Below are positions 19,290 to 34,642 of a stretch of DNA of 64,000 bases, piece by piece. The stretch is taken from the NCBI RefSeq assembly GCF_003841405.1, contig NZ_PXYA01000002.1, positions 682,001 through 746,000 on the forward strand, read 5' to 3'. The notes under the pieces are model-generated. The model was not told the DNA's origin, searched no databases, and saw nothing but the letters and a program-made list of their open reading frames with translations. Numbering within the stretch: position 1 is the stretch's first letter; every line of letters starts with the position of its first letter. The translations under genes were made by a program, and so were the position numbers. The stretch comes from Tetragenococcus halophilus subsp. halophilus DSM 20339. GTDB lineage: Bacteria > Bacillota > Bacilli > Lactobacillales > Enterococcaceae.

Positions 19290-19496
19290 CTTTTAAAGCA
19301 TAGACATATCTACATAAAAGACAAAAAACGTGCCAACGGCAAGGAGTATATGCTAAAATGTAAGTAGAGGGAACTTAGGTTTGCATATCCTTAAATAAGA
19401 TATAGGCTACAAATAGCGAAGCCTTAGTGCTTTTTAAGTATGAGATAAGTGATAATTATTTTAGAAATGGTAAATTTTAGGAGGAACAATTTTTTT
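19290..19496. other. Leader region of the S1-domain gene
   Basis: This 207-base gap probably contains a promoter (TATGCTAAAAT near 19350) and a leader. AGGCT and AGCCT (about 19405-19427) can form a small stem followed by a weak T run (GCTTTTTA), which could be an attenuator. No open frame is credible; the upstream ATG in frame with the S1 gene has no ribosome binding site. Confidence 0.35.
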
Positions 19497-19940
19497 ATGT
19501 CAATCGAAGTTGGAGAAAAAGTAAAGGGAAAAGTGTCGGGGATTACAAATTTTGGTGCATTTATTGATTTAGGGGATAAAAAAACAGGCCTTGTTCATAT
19601 CAGTGAGATCTCAAATGGATTTGTTAAAGATATTCATGACGTGTTATCAGTAGGTGATGAAGTTACTGTGCTTGTGACTTCCATTGGAGATGATGGGAAA
19701 ATTGGTTTATCTATTCGTAAAGCAGAAGATAAGCCAAAAGAAGACAAAGGCGAACGGGGGCATTCTTCAAACCGTCCTGCTCAGAAAAAAACACAAACAC
19801 GTAAACAAGATACTGGAAATGAAAAAGAAGACTTCGATGCATTAATGAATTCGTTCCTAAAAGAAAGTGACGATCGTCTGTCTTCTTTAAGAAGAAACAC
19901 AGAAGGAAAACGCGGGGGTCGTGGTGGTCGCAGAAACTAA
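19497..19940 (+). CDS. yabR: S1 RNA-binding domain protein (YabR/GSP13-like)
   Basis: The first 75 residues form one S1 RNA-binding domain (VGEKVKGKVSGITNFGAFI, then GLVHISEIS). The rest is a low-complexity basic and polar tail ending in RGGRGGRRN, similar to the tail of RNA-associated proteins. Relatives such as YabR and the general stress protein GSP13 bind the ribosome. I place the start at the ATG at 19497, which has AGGAGGA upstream; an in-frame ATG at 19467 and earlier codons lack one. The product is 147 residues. Confidence 0.88.
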   Translation: MSIEVGEKVKGKVSGITNFGAFIDLGDKKTGLVHISEISNGFVKDIHDVLSVGDEVTVLVTSIGDDGKIGLSIRKAEDKPKEDKGERGHSSNRPAQKKTQTRKQDTGNEKEDFDALMNSFLKESDDRLSSLRRNTEGKRGGRGGRRN

Positions 19941-20037
19941 ATAGTATAGCAGACTAAAATTCACTGCTTAAAAGTAGTGGATTTTATGTCTGTTTTCTTT
20001 TTTCAGGAGATTTTTGAGTTGAAGTGAGGTGGTTTAA

Positions 20038-21462
20038 ATGCTTTTATCACAAGTTGAGTCCTTTATTGAAGAAAATCAACTTTTAAAAGCTAACGAACGG
20101 ATCTTGGTTGCAGTATCTACAGGTGTTGATTCTATGGTGCTGCTACATATCTTAGAAAGATTGCAGAAAAAAAGCGACTTCACTATCGGGGTAGCTCATG
20201 TGAATCATAAATTACGTAAGGCTTCTGATGAAGAAGAAAGTTTTTTAAGGACCTACTGTCAAAAACATCAGCTTTTGTTTTATACTACTTCTTGGAAACA
20301 TTCACCAACTAGTGGTATGGAGGAAAAAGCTCGAGCTTTTCGTTATAATTTTTTTAGAGAAATTATGGATGATTACCATTACCAAGTGCTTGCTACAGCA
20401 CATCATAGTGACGATCAGATGGAAACTATGATTATGAAAATGGTAAGAGACGGGAATTTATTTTCAGCTAAAGGCATATTGGCAAATCAATCCTTTGGTA
20501 AAAGTCAAGCATTGATCAGACCTCTATTACACATTTCAAAAGAGGAAATTTTAAATTACAGTCAACAAGAAGGAATTGACTATTTTGAAGACCAAACAAA
20601 TACTTCTTTTGACATGCAAAGAAATCGAATTAGACATCAAGTCATACCACTGTTAAAAAAAGAGAATAAGCAAACTTTACAACACTTTCAGCGACTCTCT
20701 TGCCAGATCGAGGCTGCGCAAGAAGTTATTACTGATCAGCAAAAACAATGGTATCAAACGATTACGACAGAAAATCATAATGAATTTGAAATCAATTTGC
20801 ATGCTTACTTGAAGTTTTCGACAGCTCAGCAAAGTTTTTTCTGGCAAGAATTGGCGAAAAAAGCACGACAATATTATAATTTAACTATTAGCGCTAAACA
20901 AATAGAACAACTGATGAAACTTTTAGTAAAAGAAAAAGCGAACTGGGAAATTGATATTGATCAAACTTGGCAATTTCAAAAAAATTATGACCAATTATTT
21001 TTGCGTAAAAGCCAAGTTGTTTTTGATAAGAATGAGTCTTATAAGTTGTCTGTTGGTGAATCCTTATTTTTATCAGAAAACGAGTGGCTGGGTTTTTTTC
21101 CTAAAGATGAAGTGAAAATTCCCGAAAAAGTCAAATTTTGGTTAGAATATCGCCAAAATTTAACGTTAGAATTTCCTACTAGAGTGCAATTGCGCAGACG
21201 ACAAGCAGGCGATCGTATTCAGTTGAACGAACAGTTGAATAAAAAGCTTTCTCGCTTTTTTATTGATAAAAAAGTTTCGCCAGCTTCACGTGAAAAAGCA
21301 TGGGTTGTAACTGACTTTGAAGGAAAAGTTTTAGGCGTATTACCTCATGTATTTTCTTATTTGTGTATTGCAAAAGAAACTGCTAAAATACACTACGTAC
21401 TTCTTTATAGGTACCAAAAGCTAAAGCTGGAAGGAGAAGCAAATGCTGGAAAAAGATATTGA
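20038..21462 (+). CDS. tilS: tRNA(Ile)-lysidine synthase
   Basis: TilS converts C34 of tRNA-Ile2 (CAT) to lysidine so that it reads AUA as isoleucine instead of methionine. The PP-loop reads STGVDS at 27-32, a variant of the common SGGxDS, with the conserved HVNHKLR and [12 protein letters not shown] following. The C-terminal TilS substrate domain ([12 protein letters not shown]-like stretch) completes 474 residues. The probable substrate tRNA is encoded at 33248-33321. The gene overlaps hpt by 20 bases, an arrangement shared with Bacillus and enterococci. Confidence 0.94.
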   Translation: MLLSQVESFIEENQLLKANERILVAVSTGVDSMVLLHILERLQKKSDFTIGVAHVNHKLRKASDEEESFLRTYCQKHQLLFYTTSWKHSPTSGMEEKARAFRYNFFREIMDDYHYQVLATAHHSDDQMETMIMKMVRDGNLFSAKGILANQSFGKSQALIRPLLHISKEEILNYSQQEGIDYFEDQTNTSFDMQRNRIRHQVIPLLKKENKQTLQHFQRLSCQIEAAQEVITDQQKQWYQTITTENHNEFEINLHAYLKFSTAQQSFFWQELAKKARQYYNLTISAKQIEQLMKLLVKEKANWEIDIDQTWQFQKNYDQLFLRKSQVVFDKNESYKLSVGESLFLSENEWLGFFPKDEVKIPEKVKFWLEYRQNLTLEFPTRVQLRRRQAGDRIQLNEQLNKKLSRFFIDKKVSPASREKAWVVTDFEGKVLGVLPHVFSYLCIAKETAKIHYVLLYRYQKLKLEGEANAGKRY

Positions 21463-21991
21463 GACAATCTTGATTACACAAGAAGAGATCCATAATCGTT
21501 GTGAAGAACTAGGCAAGGAGCTTACAGCAGCATATAAAAATACACAACCGCTTGTAGTGGGTGTATTAAAGGGTGCCATTCCTTTTATGGCTGATATTGT
21601 ACGTCAAATGGATACATATATAGAACTTGATTTTATGGATGTGTCAAGTTACGGTAATGCGACGGTTTCATCTGGAGAGGTGAAAATCGTAAAAGACCTA
21701 GACACAAACGTAAAGGGACGCGATATGTTGATTGTAGAAGATATTATTGACAGCGGACGTACGCTTCGTTACTTGGTGGATTTATTTAAATATCGTCAAG
21801 CGAATTCTGTTGCAATTGTTACGCTTTTGGATAAACCTAAGGGTCGTGTTGTGGATATTGAAGCGGATTATATTGGATTTGATGTTCCTGATGAATTTGT
21901 GGTAGGCTATGGTTTGGATTTTGCAGAACAGTACCGCAATCTACCTTACGTGGGAGTATTAAAACCAAGTATATATGAAACAAAAGTTTGA
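21443..21991 (+). CDS. hpt: Hypoxanthine phosphoribosyltransferase
   Basis: This purine salvage enzyme joins hypoxanthine or guanine to PRPP. The PRPP-binding loop is [13 protein letters not shown] at 98-110, and 182 residues is the usual length. Its start lies within tilS, with AAGGAG upstream inside the tilS reading frame. ftsH follows after 68 bases. In Bacillus, Hpt and TilS are reported to affect ftsH expression, so the conserved order may be regulatory. Confidence 0.95.
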   Translation: MLEKDIETILITQEEIHNRCEELGKELTAAYKNTQPLVVGVLKGAIPFMADIVRQMDTYIELDFMDVSSYGNATVSSGEVKIVKDLDTNVKGRDMLIVEDIIDSGRTLRYLVDLFKYRQANSVAIVTLLDKPKGRVVDIEADYIGFDVPDEFVVGYGLDFAEQYRNLPYVGVLKPSIYETKV

Positions 21992-22059
21992 CCAAAACAA
22001 AGAAAGATATGCTACAATATAAAAGGTCAAAATAAGACAAACTGGCAAGGAGGGGCCGC

Positions 22060-24171
22060 ATGAACAAGAATAATAAAGGGACAGCAAGAAACACCTTATA
22101 CTATGTGCTGATTATTTTGGCCATGGTGATGGTTGTTTACTTCTTCCTAGGCGATGGTAACGATGAAACGCCGGAAATACAATATTCTACTTTTTCTGAA
22201 CAATTAGAAGCTGGCGATGTTAAATCTTTTAATGTTCAACCAACAAATGGTGTTTACCAAATTACAGGAGAGTATGAAGAAGAAAAAACGGTTAATAATA
22301 ATGGTGGATTAGCTGTATTAGGTTCAACAGAGTCAACGACCACACAGTTTTCCACAGTTGTTTTGCCGAATGATTCCACTTTGAGTGAAATCACTAATTT
22401 AGCAGATGAAAATGATGTACAAACTTCTATTGAAGAAGAATCAAGTAGTGGCATTTGGATGTCGCTTCTCTTTAGTTTCTTACCGGTAATAGCTATTTTT
22501 GGCTTATTTTATTTGATGATGGGCCAACAAGGTGGCGGAGGCGGTGGAGGCGGTGGAGGCGGCCGAATGATGAATTTCGGCAAATCCAAAGCCAAAGAAG
22601 CTGATAAATCAGCGAATAAGATTCGTTTTTCTGATGTAGCTGGCGCTGAAGAAGAAAAGCAAGAATTAGTTGAAGTTGTTGAATTTCTAAAAGATCCAAG
22701 ACGTTTTTCTAACTTAGGCGCACGTATCCCTGCAGGGGTTCTTTTAGAAGGCCCTCCAGGAACTGGGAAAACACTTCTAGCTAAAGCAGTAGCTGGTGAA
22801 GCAGGCGTACCATTTTATTCTATTTCTGGTTCAGACTTTGTTGAAATGTTTGTAGGTGTCGGGGCAAGCCGTGTTCGGGACTTATTTGAAACAGCGAAGA
22901 AAAATGCGCCAGCTATTATCTTTATCGATGAAATCGATGCGGTCGCTCGTCAACGTGGTGCTGGCATGGGCGGTGGCCATGATGAACGAGAACAAACGTT
23001 GAACCAATTGTTAGTTGAAATGGATGGTTTTGAAGGAAATGAAGGAGTTATTGTCATTTCTGCCACCAACCGTTCTGATGTATTGGATCCAGCGCTATTA
23101 CGTCCAGGTCGTTTCGACCGTCAAATTTTAGTTGGACGTCCAGATGTTAAAGGCCGTGAAGCTATTTTACGTGTTCACGCCCGCAATAAACCGATAACTG
23201 ACGATGTTGATTTGAAAGTTGTAGCACAACAAACGCCTGGTTTTTCAGGTGCAGATTTAGAAAATGTATTGAATGAAGCAGCGCTTGTTGCAGCAAGGCG
23301 CGGTAAGAAGAAAATCGATGCTTCGGATATTGATGAAGCTGAAGACCGTGTTATTGCAGGACCCGCTAAAGAAGATCATGTCGTTAATAAAAAAGAACGC
23401 GAAATGGTGGCCTTCCACGAAGCAGGACACACCATCGTTGGTCTAGTATTGAGTCGAGCACGGGTCGTTCACAAAGTAACGATTATTCCACGTGGTCGTG
23501 CGGGTGGTTATATGATTGCCTTGCCCAAAGAAGATCAGAACTTAATGACAAAAGACGATTTGACTGAACAAATTGCAGGCCTATTAGGTGGTCGTGCTGC
23601 TGAAGAAATTGTTTTTGACTCTCAATCAACGGGGGCTTCTAATGACTTTGAGCAGGCGACAAATATCGCTCGTAGTATGGTTACCCAATACGGTATGAGT
23701 GACAAACTTGGTCCGATTCAATATGAAGGAGGCAATCAAGTATTTGTTGGTCGTGACTATGGGCAAACGAAGTCTTACTCTGAACAATTTGCTTATGAAA
23801 TCGATGATGAAGTGCGTAAAATCGTAAATGATGGTCATGATAAAGCACGTGAAATTATCGAATCTCATCGCAATAAGCATAAGTTGATAGCAGAAAAACT
23901 GTTAGAATATGAAACACTTGATGCTAAAGCTATCAAATCATTATTTGAATCAGGCGAAATGCCAAAATCTTATGAGGAAGAAAGCGAATTTCCAAGTGAA
24001 AACGGCCGATCTTATGAAGAAGCAAAACGTACTTTGGAAAAGAAAGAAGAACAAGGTCGGGTGAATGATAAAGAGGAAGATTCTACAGCGGCTAATGAAG
24101 ACAATAGCCAAGGATCAAATGAATCTTCATCAAAAGAACAAGATGATCATTCAGATAAGACAGATGAATAA
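22060..24171 (+). CDS. ftsH: ATP-dependent zinc metalloprotease FtsH
   Basis: FtsH is a membrane-bound hexameric AAA+ protease that removes misassembled membrane proteins and short-lived regulators. It has two membrane segments (about 10-28 and 131-153) around an extracytoplasmic domain, then a glycine-rich run at about 154-167. The AAA module has Walker A GPPGTGKT at 231-238, and the zinc motif HEAGH is at 453-457. The 703 residues end in a highly acidic, Ser/Asp/Glu-rich tail typical of enterococcal relatives. AAGGAGGGG precedes the ATG. A terminator follows. Confidence 0.97.
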   Translation: MNKNNKGTARNTLYYVLIILAMVMVVYFFLGDGNDETPEIQYSTFSEQLEAGDVKSFNVQPTNGVYQITGEYEEEKTVNNNGGLAVLGSTESTTTQFSTVVLPNDSTLSEITNLADENDVQTSIEEESSSGIWMSLLFSFLPVIAIFGLFYLMMGQQGGGGGGGGGGGRMMNFGKSKAKEADKSANKIRFSDVAGAEEEKQELVEVVEFLKDPRRFSNLGARIPAGVLLEGPPGTGKTLLAKAVAGEAGVPFYSISGSDFVEMFVGVGASRVRDLFETAKKNAPAIIFIDEIDAVARQRGAGMGGGHDEREQTLNQLLVEMDGFEGNEGVIVISATNRSDVLDPALLRPGRFDRQILVGRPDVKGREAILRVHARNKPITDDVDLKVVAQQTPGFSGADLENVLNEAALVAARRGKKKIDASDIDEAEDRVIAGPAKEDHVVNKKEREMVAFHEAGHTIVGLVLSRARVVHKVTIIPRGRAGGYMIALPKEDQNLMTKDDLTEQIAGLLGGRAAEEIVFDSQSTGASNDFEQATNIARSMVTQYGMSDKLGPIQYEGGNQVFVGRDYGQTKSYSEQFAYEIDDEVRKIVNDGHDKAREIIESHRNKHKLIAEKLLEYETLDAKAIKSLFESGEMPKSYEEESEFPSENGRSYEEAKRTLEKKEEQGRVNDKEEDSTAANEDNSQGSNESSSKEQDDHSDKTDE

Positions 24172-24180
24172 TTGTACAAT

Positions 24181-24213
24181 AAAAGCTGTGGTGTTAGCAT
24201 CACAGCTTTTCCC
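24181..24213 (+). terminator. Terminator of ftsH
   Basis: AAAAGCTGTG and CACAGCTTTT form a perfect ten-base stem with a ten-base loop, directly after the ftsH stop. Confidence 0.85.
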
Positions 24214-24316
24214 TTGTGCAAACATAAAAATTGCGTCTTGTAATATTTATTAGTAAGATACTTAAATAAACATAAGGAATGATTGTGTGCAATTGAACCA
24301 AAAGGAGAAAGGAACA

Positions 24317-25204
24317 ATGGAAGATTATTTAGTAAAAGCAATGGCTTACGATGGTTTTGTCCGGGCTTATGCGATGAATGCTACTCAAACTGTGGATCAG
24401 GCGCAAAGGAATCATGATACTTGGAATACATCCTCAGCTGCGTTAGGACGTACTTTAGTTGGTGCCCTATTATTAGGGAGTACAGTTAAAGGTGAGGACA
24501 CCATAACTGTTCGTGTTGAGGGAGATGGACCAGCAGGCGCGATCATTGTAACAAGTGATGGTAGCGGAAGCGTCAAAGGCTATATCCAAAATCCTCATGT
24601 TAGTTTGCCTTTAAATGAACAAGGTAAACTCGACGTTAGTGGTGCGGTAGGCACGCGGGGGATGTTTTCAGTAACTAAAGACCTTGGCTTAAAAGAACCG
24701 TTTTCTGGGCAAACGCCGATCGTATCAGGAGAAATTGGGGCGGATTTCACTTATTATCTTGCTGTATCAGAACAAATTCCTTCTTCTGTGGGATTGAGTG
24801 TATTGGTTGATACTGATGACTCTATTAAAACAGCGGGAGGCTTTATGATACAAATGATGCCCGGTGCATCCGAGGAAGTAGTGAATGCTTTAGAAGAACG
24901 TTTACAACATCTGCCCAATATTTCTGCTATGTTGGACGAAGGAAAAGCGCCAGAAGAAATTTTAGATTTTATTTTTGCAGACGAAACGGTAGCTATTCTT
25001 GATGAAATGCCAGTTCAATTTCAATGTGATTGTTCTAAAGAACGTTTTGCAGCAGGATTGATTTCATTAGGTGCACAAGAAATTCAAGAAATGATTGAAG
25101 AAGACCATGGGGCAGAAGCTGTTTGTTCGTTTTGTGGTAATAAGTATTACTTTAGCGAACAAGATTTGGTAGAACTTAAAAAAGAAGCAGCAGAAGAATC
25201 CTAA
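24317..25204 (+). CDS. hslO: Redox-regulated chaperone Hsp33
   Basis: Hsp33 is a holdase that is switched on by oxidation when its zinc-bound cysteines form disulfides and release zinc. All four cysteines are present: CDC at residues 237-239 and CSFC at 270-273. I place the start at the ATG at 24317, which has AAAGGAGAAAGG upstream; an in-frame GTG at 24287 overlaps that site. The product is 295 residues, the normal length. It is flanked by terminators, so it is transcribed alone, and sits between ftsH and lysS as in other Lactobacillales. Confidence 0.95.
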   Translation: MEDYLVKAMAYDGFVRAYAMNATQTVDQAQRNHDTWNTSSAALGRTLVGALLLGSTVKGEDTITVRVEGDGPAGAIIVTSDGSGSVKGYIQNPHVSLPLNEQGKLDVSGAVGTRGMFSVTKDLGLKEPFSGQTPIVSGEIGADFTYYLAVSEQIPSSVGLSVLVDTDDSIKTAGGFMIQMMPGASEEVVNALEERLQHLPNISAMLDEGKAPEEILDFIFADETVAILDEMPVQFQCDCSKERFAAGLISLGAQEIQEMIEEDHGAEAVCSFCGNKYYFSEQDLVELKKEAAEES

Positions 25205-25264
25205 AGAATTATTGTTCGAATCAACGTTAGAAATTAATGAAAAATAGCTAATTTGTGAAAAAAT

Positions 25265-25300
25265 CAAGCCATGTTTCTTTTTCGGCTTGCTTTTTTTTCT
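25265..25300 (+). terminator. Terminator of hslO
   Basis: CAAGCC and GGCTTG form a short stem with a 13-base loop and are followed by CTTTTTTTT. Confidence 0.8.
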
Positions 25301-25317
25301 TATCATTGGCATTATAA

Positions 25318-26844
<1,527 letters not shown>

Positions 26845-26847
26845 TAA

Positions 26848-26878
26848 AAAATGCGGCTTTTATAGCCGTATTTTTTTA
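26848..26878 (+). terminator. Terminator of lysS
   Basis: ATGCGGCT and AGCCGTAT form a stem with a short loop, followed by TTTTTTT. Confidence 0.8.
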
Positions 26879-27035
26879 TGATGGAAACATGTGAGAAACA
26901 AAAAAGCTTTGCACGGGATTTATCTTGATTATAAAGAAAATTATAGGCTATAATGATTGACCTAAAGGGTAGTTATTGATATATTATTAGTTGGCTGTGA
27001 TAGTGAAAAACTTTTTCATTTTTTTACAAAAATGA

Positions 27036-27064
27036 TTGACGCACGTTTGCAGTTTTGATAAGAT
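27036..27064 (+). promoter_or_regulatory. rrn promoter P1
   Basis: TTGACG at 27036-27041 and TAAGAT at 27059-27064 with a 17-base spacer. A second, similar promoter follows 138 bases on, the tandem arrangement of Firmicute rrn operons. Confidence 0.8.
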
Positions 27065-27173
27065 TATCAAGTCGTCGAAAAAAGCAATGTTGTTTTATTT
27101 GATTAATGAAAAGAGAGTTTCAAATCAATAAATAGAAAGTTAAGATAAAAATTAGCTAACTTGCAAAAAGATA

Positions 27174-27202
27174 TTGACAAACACTTGTCGAATTGATAAG
27201 AT
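27174..27202 (+). promoter_or_regulatory. rrn promoter P2
   Basis: TTGACA at 27174-27179 and TAAGAT at 27197-27202 with a 17-base spacer. The eight bases ending at the -10 box (TTGATAAGAT region) match P1, so both are likely tuned in the same way. Confidence 0.85.
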
Positions 27203-27227
27203 ATAAAAGTTGCTACGGCAACAAGCA

Positions 27228-27253
27228 GTAGACCTTTGAAAACTGAACAAAGC
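27228..27253 (+). other. 5' half of the 16S processing stem
   Basis: GTAGACCTTTGAAAACTGAA and on is complementary, with small interruptions, to the sequence at 28970-28995 downstream of 16S. Together they form the long stem cut by RNase III to release pre-16S rRNA. Confidence 0.75.
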
Positions 27254-27378
27254 AAGCAAACGAACCAATGTGTCGGGCGCTTCTTTGAAAGAAGAAGCAA
27301 CCAAGCAATAAACGCGAACAACACGCGAGCAAAAAGTTGAAGACCTAAGTAAGATCAACGGTGTTGATCGATCAAATT

Positions 27379-28939
<1,561 letters not shown>

Positions 28940-28969
28940 AAAAATACGGAAGGTCGACACATCGTTTGC

Positions 28970-28995
28970 GCTTTGTTCAGTTTTGAGAGGTCTAC
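28970..28995 (+). other. 3' half of the 16S processing stem
   Basis: GCTTTGTTCAGTTTTGAGAG and on pairs with 27228-27253 ahead of 16S to give the RNase III processing stem. Confidence 0.75.
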
Positions 28996-29001
28996 CCGTA
29001 G

Positions 29002-29074
29002 GGGGCCTTAGCTCAGCTGGGAGAGCGCCTGCTTTGCACGCAGGAGGTCAGCGGTTCGATCCCGCTAGGCTCCA
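29002..29074 (+). tRNA. tRNA-Ala (TGC) in the 16S-23S spacer
   Basis: A 73-base cloverleaf with anticodon loop TTTGCAC. It is the only tRNA in the spacer; no tRNA-Ile accompanies it. A second copy at 33063 differs by one D-arm base. CCA is not encoded. Confidence 0.96.
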
Positions 29075-29101
29075 TAAACGATCGATTTTGGGTCGTTTGT
29101 T

Positions 29102-29131
29102 TGGTTCTTTGAAAACTGGATAGAAAAACAA
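29102..29131 (+). other. 5' half of the 23S processing stem
   Basis: TGGTTCTTTGAAAACTGGAT and on is complementary to 32197-32226 downstream of 23S, forming the pre-23S processing stem. Confidence 0.7.
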
Positions 29132-29256
29132 CAATCAACACCAACCGAGAATCCGCGTTGAACACGTTTTTTAACGAAGTTTACGCACATGTTCGAAGGG
29201 CTTTGATCGCTCAAAGCAAGAACCTTCGAGAAACCCTTGACCGCAAGGTCAAGTCA

Positions 29257-32166
<2,910 letters not shown>

Positions 32167-32196
32167 AAAGGTTTGGATTTTCGGTGAAGCGAAGCA

Positions 32197-32226
32197 GTTG
32201 TTTTTCATCCAGTTTTGAGGGAACCA
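32197..32226 (+). other. 3' half of the 23S processing stem
   Basis: GTTGTTTTTCATCCAGTTTT and on pairs with 29102-29131 upstream of 23S. Confidence 0.7.
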
Positions 32227-32249
32227 AAAGGTTCACTCAACGTCAAGTT

Positions 32250-32366
32250 GTGTGGTGATGATGGCAAGAAGGAGACACCTGTTCCCATGCCGAACACAGT
32301 CGTTAAGCTTCTTAGCGCCAATTGTAGTGAGGGGCTTCCCCTTGTGAGAGTAGGACATCGCCACGC
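32250..32366 (+). rRNA. 5S ribosomal RNA
   Basis: The gene shows the terminal helix (GTGTGGTGATGATGGC with GACATCGCCACGC), the conserved CCCATGCCGAACAC, and about 117 bases. It lies 83 bases after 23S, followed seven bases later by the tRNA array. Confidence 0.95.
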
Positions 32367-32373
32367 AGCAAGC

Positions 32374-32446
32374 GGAGGTTTAGCTCAGCTGGGAGAGCAT
32401 CTGCCTTACAAGCAGAGGGTCATAGGTTCGAGCCCTATAACCTCCA
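32374..32446 (+). tRNA. tRNA-Val (TAC)
   Basis: A 73-base cloverleaf with stem TCTGC/GCAGA and loop CTTACAA. It is the first of 25 tRNAs downstream of 5S. CCA is not encoded. Confidence 0.95.
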
Positions 32447-32448
32447 TT

Positions 32449-32521
32449 GAGTCGTTAGCTCAGTTGGTAGAGCATCTGACTTTTAATCAGAGGGTCACAG
32501 GTTCGAATCCTGTACGACTCA
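32449..32521 (+). tRNA. tRNA-Lys (TTT)
   Basis: A 73-base cloverleaf with anticodon loop CTTTTAA. The substrate of LysRS encoded at 25351-26844. Confidence 0.96.
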
Positions 32522-32534
32522 TTTCACAAAATCA

Positions 32535-32616
32535 GCGGGTGTGGCGGAATTGGCAGACGCACTAGATTTAGGATCTAGCGCCGCAAGGCGTGGGGGTTCA
32601 AGTCCCTTCACCCGCA
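32535..32616 (+). tRNA. tRNA-Leu (TAG)
   Basis: A class II tRNA of 82 bases with stem CTAGA/TCTAG, loop TTTAGGA and a long variable arm. Confidence 0.95.
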
Positions 32617-32627
32617 TGTAGGAAAAA

Positions 32628-32700
32628 GCCGGCTTAGCTCAGTTGGTAGAGCATCTGATTTGTAATCAGAGGGTCGAGGGTTCAAGTCCTTTAGCCGGCA
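32628..32700 (+). tRNA. tRNA-Thr (TGT)
   Basis: A 73-base cloverleaf with loop TTTGTAA between CTGA and TCAG. Confidence 0.96.
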
Positions 32701-32711
32701 TCCGACAAGTT

Positions 32712-32783
32712 GCGGAAATAGCTCAGCGGTAGAGCACCACCTTGCCAAGGTGGGGGTCGCGGGTTCGAATCCCGTTTTCCGCT
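32712..32783 (+). tRNA. tRNA-Gly (GCC)
   Basis: A 72-base cloverleaf with loop TTGCCAA between CACC and GGTG. Confidence 0.96.
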
Positions 32784-32798
32784 TGATGCCAAAACCAC

Positions 32799-32884
32799 GC
32801 CGGGGTGGCGGAACTGGCAGACGCACAGGACTTAAAATCCTGGGGTAAGTAATTACCGTACCGGTTCGATTCCGGTCCTCGGCA
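32799..32884 (+). tRNA. tRNA-Leu (TAA)
   Basis: A class II tRNA of 86 bases with stem CAGGA/TCCTG and loop CTTAAAA. Confidence 0.95.
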
Positions 32885-32897
32885 TTGAACAAAATAT

Positions 32898-32971
32898 GCG
32901 CCCATAGCTCAACTGGATAGAGTGTCTGACTACGGATCAGAAGGTTGAGGGTTCAAATCCTTCTGGGCGCG
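32898..32971 (+). tRNA. tRNA-Arg (ACG)
   Basis: A 74-base cloverleaf with loop CTACGGA. The A34 is expected to be deaminated to inosine to read CGU, CGC and CGA. Confidence 0.96.
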
Positions 32972-32974
32972 TAA

Positions 32975-33048
32975 CGGGAAGTAGCTCAGCTTGGTAGAGC
33001 ACTTGGTTTGGGACCAAGGGGTCGTAGGTTCGAATCCTGTCTTCCCGA
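32975..33048 (+). tRNA. tRNA-Pro (TGG)
   Basis: A 74-base cloverleaf with loop TTTGGGA between TTGG and CCAA. Confidence 0.96.
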
Positions 33049-33062
33049 TGGATTTTAATGAA

Positions 33063-33135
33063 GGGGCCTTAGCTCAGCTGGGAGAGTGCCTGCTTTGCAC
33101 GCAGGAGGTCAGCGGTTCGATCCCGCTAGGCTCCA
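33063..33135 (+). tRNA. tRNA-Ala (TGC), second copy
   Basis: Identical to the spacer tRNA-Ala at 29002-29074 except for one base in the D-arm region (GAGAGTGCC against GAGAGCGCC). Confidence 0.96.
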
Positions 33136-33157
33136 TGTCATTTGATAAAATGGTTTT

Positions 33158-33231
33158 CGCGGTGTAGCTCAGCTGGCTAGAGCGTCCGGTTCATACCCGG
33201 GAGGTCGTGGGTTCGATCCCCTCCACCGCGA
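33158..33231 (+). tRNA. tRNA-Met (CAT), elongator
   Basis: A 74-base cloverleaf with loop TTCATAC. The acceptor is fully paired (CGCGGTG/CACCGCG), which excludes the initiator, and the body matches Bacillus elongator tRNA-Met as I remember it. Confidence 0.88.
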
Positions 33232-33247
33232 TTTTGATTAAGAGCTT

Positions 33248-33321
33248 GGACCTTTAGCTCAGTTGGTTAGAGCAGACGGCTCATAACCGTCAGGTCGTAG
33301 GTTCGAGTCCTACAAGGTCCA
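33248..33321 (+). tRNA. tRNA-Ile2 (CAT, lysidine-modified)
   Basis: Its loop CTCATAA looks like methionine, but the body (GGACCTTTAGCTCAGTTGG, stem GACGG/CCGTC) matches the Bacillus tRNA-Ile2 sequence as I remember it. C34 would be changed to lysidine by TilS, encoded at 20038-21462, to read AUA. Automatic calls often label this gene Met. Confidence 0.8.
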
Positions 33322-33350
33322 TTGCGTCATTATCATTTTATTTATTTGAT

Positions 33351-33440
33351 GGAGGATTACCCAAGTCCGGCTGAAGGGAACGGTCTTGAAAACCGTCAGG
33401 CGGGTAAAACCGTGCAAGGGTTCGAATCCCTTATCCTCCT
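33351..33440 (+). tRNA. tRNA-Ser (TGA), copy 1
   Basis: A class II tRNA of 90 bases with stem ACGGT/ACCGT and loop CTTGAAA. It begins the first copy of a duplicated tRNA block. Confidence 0.95.
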
Positions 33441-33487
33441 TTGCTAAAATTATTTATAGATATTATAATAATATTTAGTTTTATTAT

Positions 33488-33561
<74 letters not shown>

Positions 33562-33601
33562 TTATACTTGTTTTTCAAGTATTGAAGATACAACAAAAAT
33601 T

Positions 33602-33675
33602 GGTCTGGTAGTTCAGCTGGTTAGAATGCCTGCCTGTCACGCAGGAGGTCGCGGGTTCGAGTCCCGTCCAGACCG
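33602..33675 (+). tRNA. tRNA-Asp (GTC), copy 1
   Basis: A 74-base cloverleaf with stem CCTGC/GCAGG and loop CTGTCAC. Confidence 0.96.
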
Positions 33676-33679
33676 TCAT

Positions 33680-33750
33680 GCGGGTGTAGTTTAGTGGTAA
33701 AACCACAGCCTTCCAAGCTGTTGTCGCGAGTTCGATTCTCGTCACCCGCT
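33680..33750 (+). tRNA. tRNA-Gly (TCC), copy 1
   Basis: A 71-base cloverleaf with stem ACAGC/GCTGT and loop CTTCCAA. Confidence 0.96.
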
Positions 33751-33767
33751 TGTTGTGTTTATTGCTT

Positions 33768-33841
<74 letters not shown>

Positions 33842-33854
33842 TTTATTAAATAAA

Positions 33855-33926
33855 GGTCCGTTGGTCAAGAGGTTAAGACACCGCCCTTTCACGGCGGTAT
33901 CACGGGTTCGAATCCCGTACGGACCA
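33855..33926 (+). tRNA. tRNA-Glu (TTC), copy 1
   Basis: A 72-base cloverleaf with stem CCGCC/GGCGG and loop CTTTCAC. The acceptor stem starts GGTCCGT. Confidence 0.96.
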
Positions 33927-33942
33927 TGCGTCTTGGGGTTAT

Positions 33943-34032
33943 GGAGGATTACCCAAGTCCGGCTGAAGGGAACGGTCTTGAAAACCGTCAGGCGGGTAAA
34001 ACCGTGCAAGGGTTCGAATCCCTTATCCTCCT
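33943..34032 (+). tRNA. tRNA-Ser (TGA), copy 2
   Basis: Identical to the gene at 33351-33440, and the spacer after it is also nearly identical. It opens the second copy of the duplicated block. Confidence 0.95.
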
Positions 34033-34079
34033 TTGCTAAAATTATTTACAAATATTATAATAATATTTAGTTTTATTAT

Positions 34080-34153
<74 letters not shown>

Positions 34154-34196
34154 TTGTACTTTGTATGCAAGTACTTATTATATTTACAACAAAGCG

Positions 34197-34270
34197 GGTC
34201 TGGTAGTTCAGCTGGTTAGAATGCCTGCCTGTCACGCAGGAGGTCGCGGGTTCGAGTCCCGTCCAGACCG
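34197..34270 (+). tRNA. tRNA-Asp (GTC), copy 2
   Basis: Identical to copy 1 at 33602-33675. Confidence 0.96.
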
Positions 34271-34274
34271 TTTT

Positions 34275-34347
34275 GGATCGATAGCTCAGTCGGTAGAGCA
34301 ACGGATTGAAGCTCCGTGTGTCGGCAGTTCGATTCTGTCTCGATCCA
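34275..34347 (+). tRNA. tRNA-Phe (GAA)
   Basis: A 73-base cloverleaf with stem ACGGA/TCCGT and loop TTGAAGC. It is present only in the second copy of the duplicated block. Confidence 0.96.
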
Positions 34348-34359
34348 TCAATATATAAG

Positions 34360-34430
34360 GCGGGTGTAGTTTAGTGGTAAAACCACAGCCTTCCAAGCTG
34401 TTGTCGCGAGTTCGATTCTCGTCACCCGCT
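34360..34430 (+). tRNA. tRNA-Gly (TCC), copy 2
   Basis: Identical to copy 1 at 33680-33750. Confidence 0.96.
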
Positions 34431-34449
34431 TTTGTTGTAGTTATAATAA

Positions 34450-34523
<74 letters not shown>

Positions 34524-34547
34524 TGAAAATCAATATTTTTTGGTTTT

Positions 34548-34635
34548 GGGGAAGTACTCAAGTGGCTGAAGAGGCGCCCCTGCTAAGGGTGTAGGTCGTT
34601 TACGCGACGCGAGGGTTCGAATCCCTCCTTCTCCG
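34548..34635 (+). tRNA. tRNA-Ser (GCT)
   Basis: A class II tRNA of 88 bases with loop CTGCTAA and a long variable arm. It occurs only in the second copy of the duplicated block. Confidence 0.94.
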
Positions 34636-34642
34636 TATCAGC

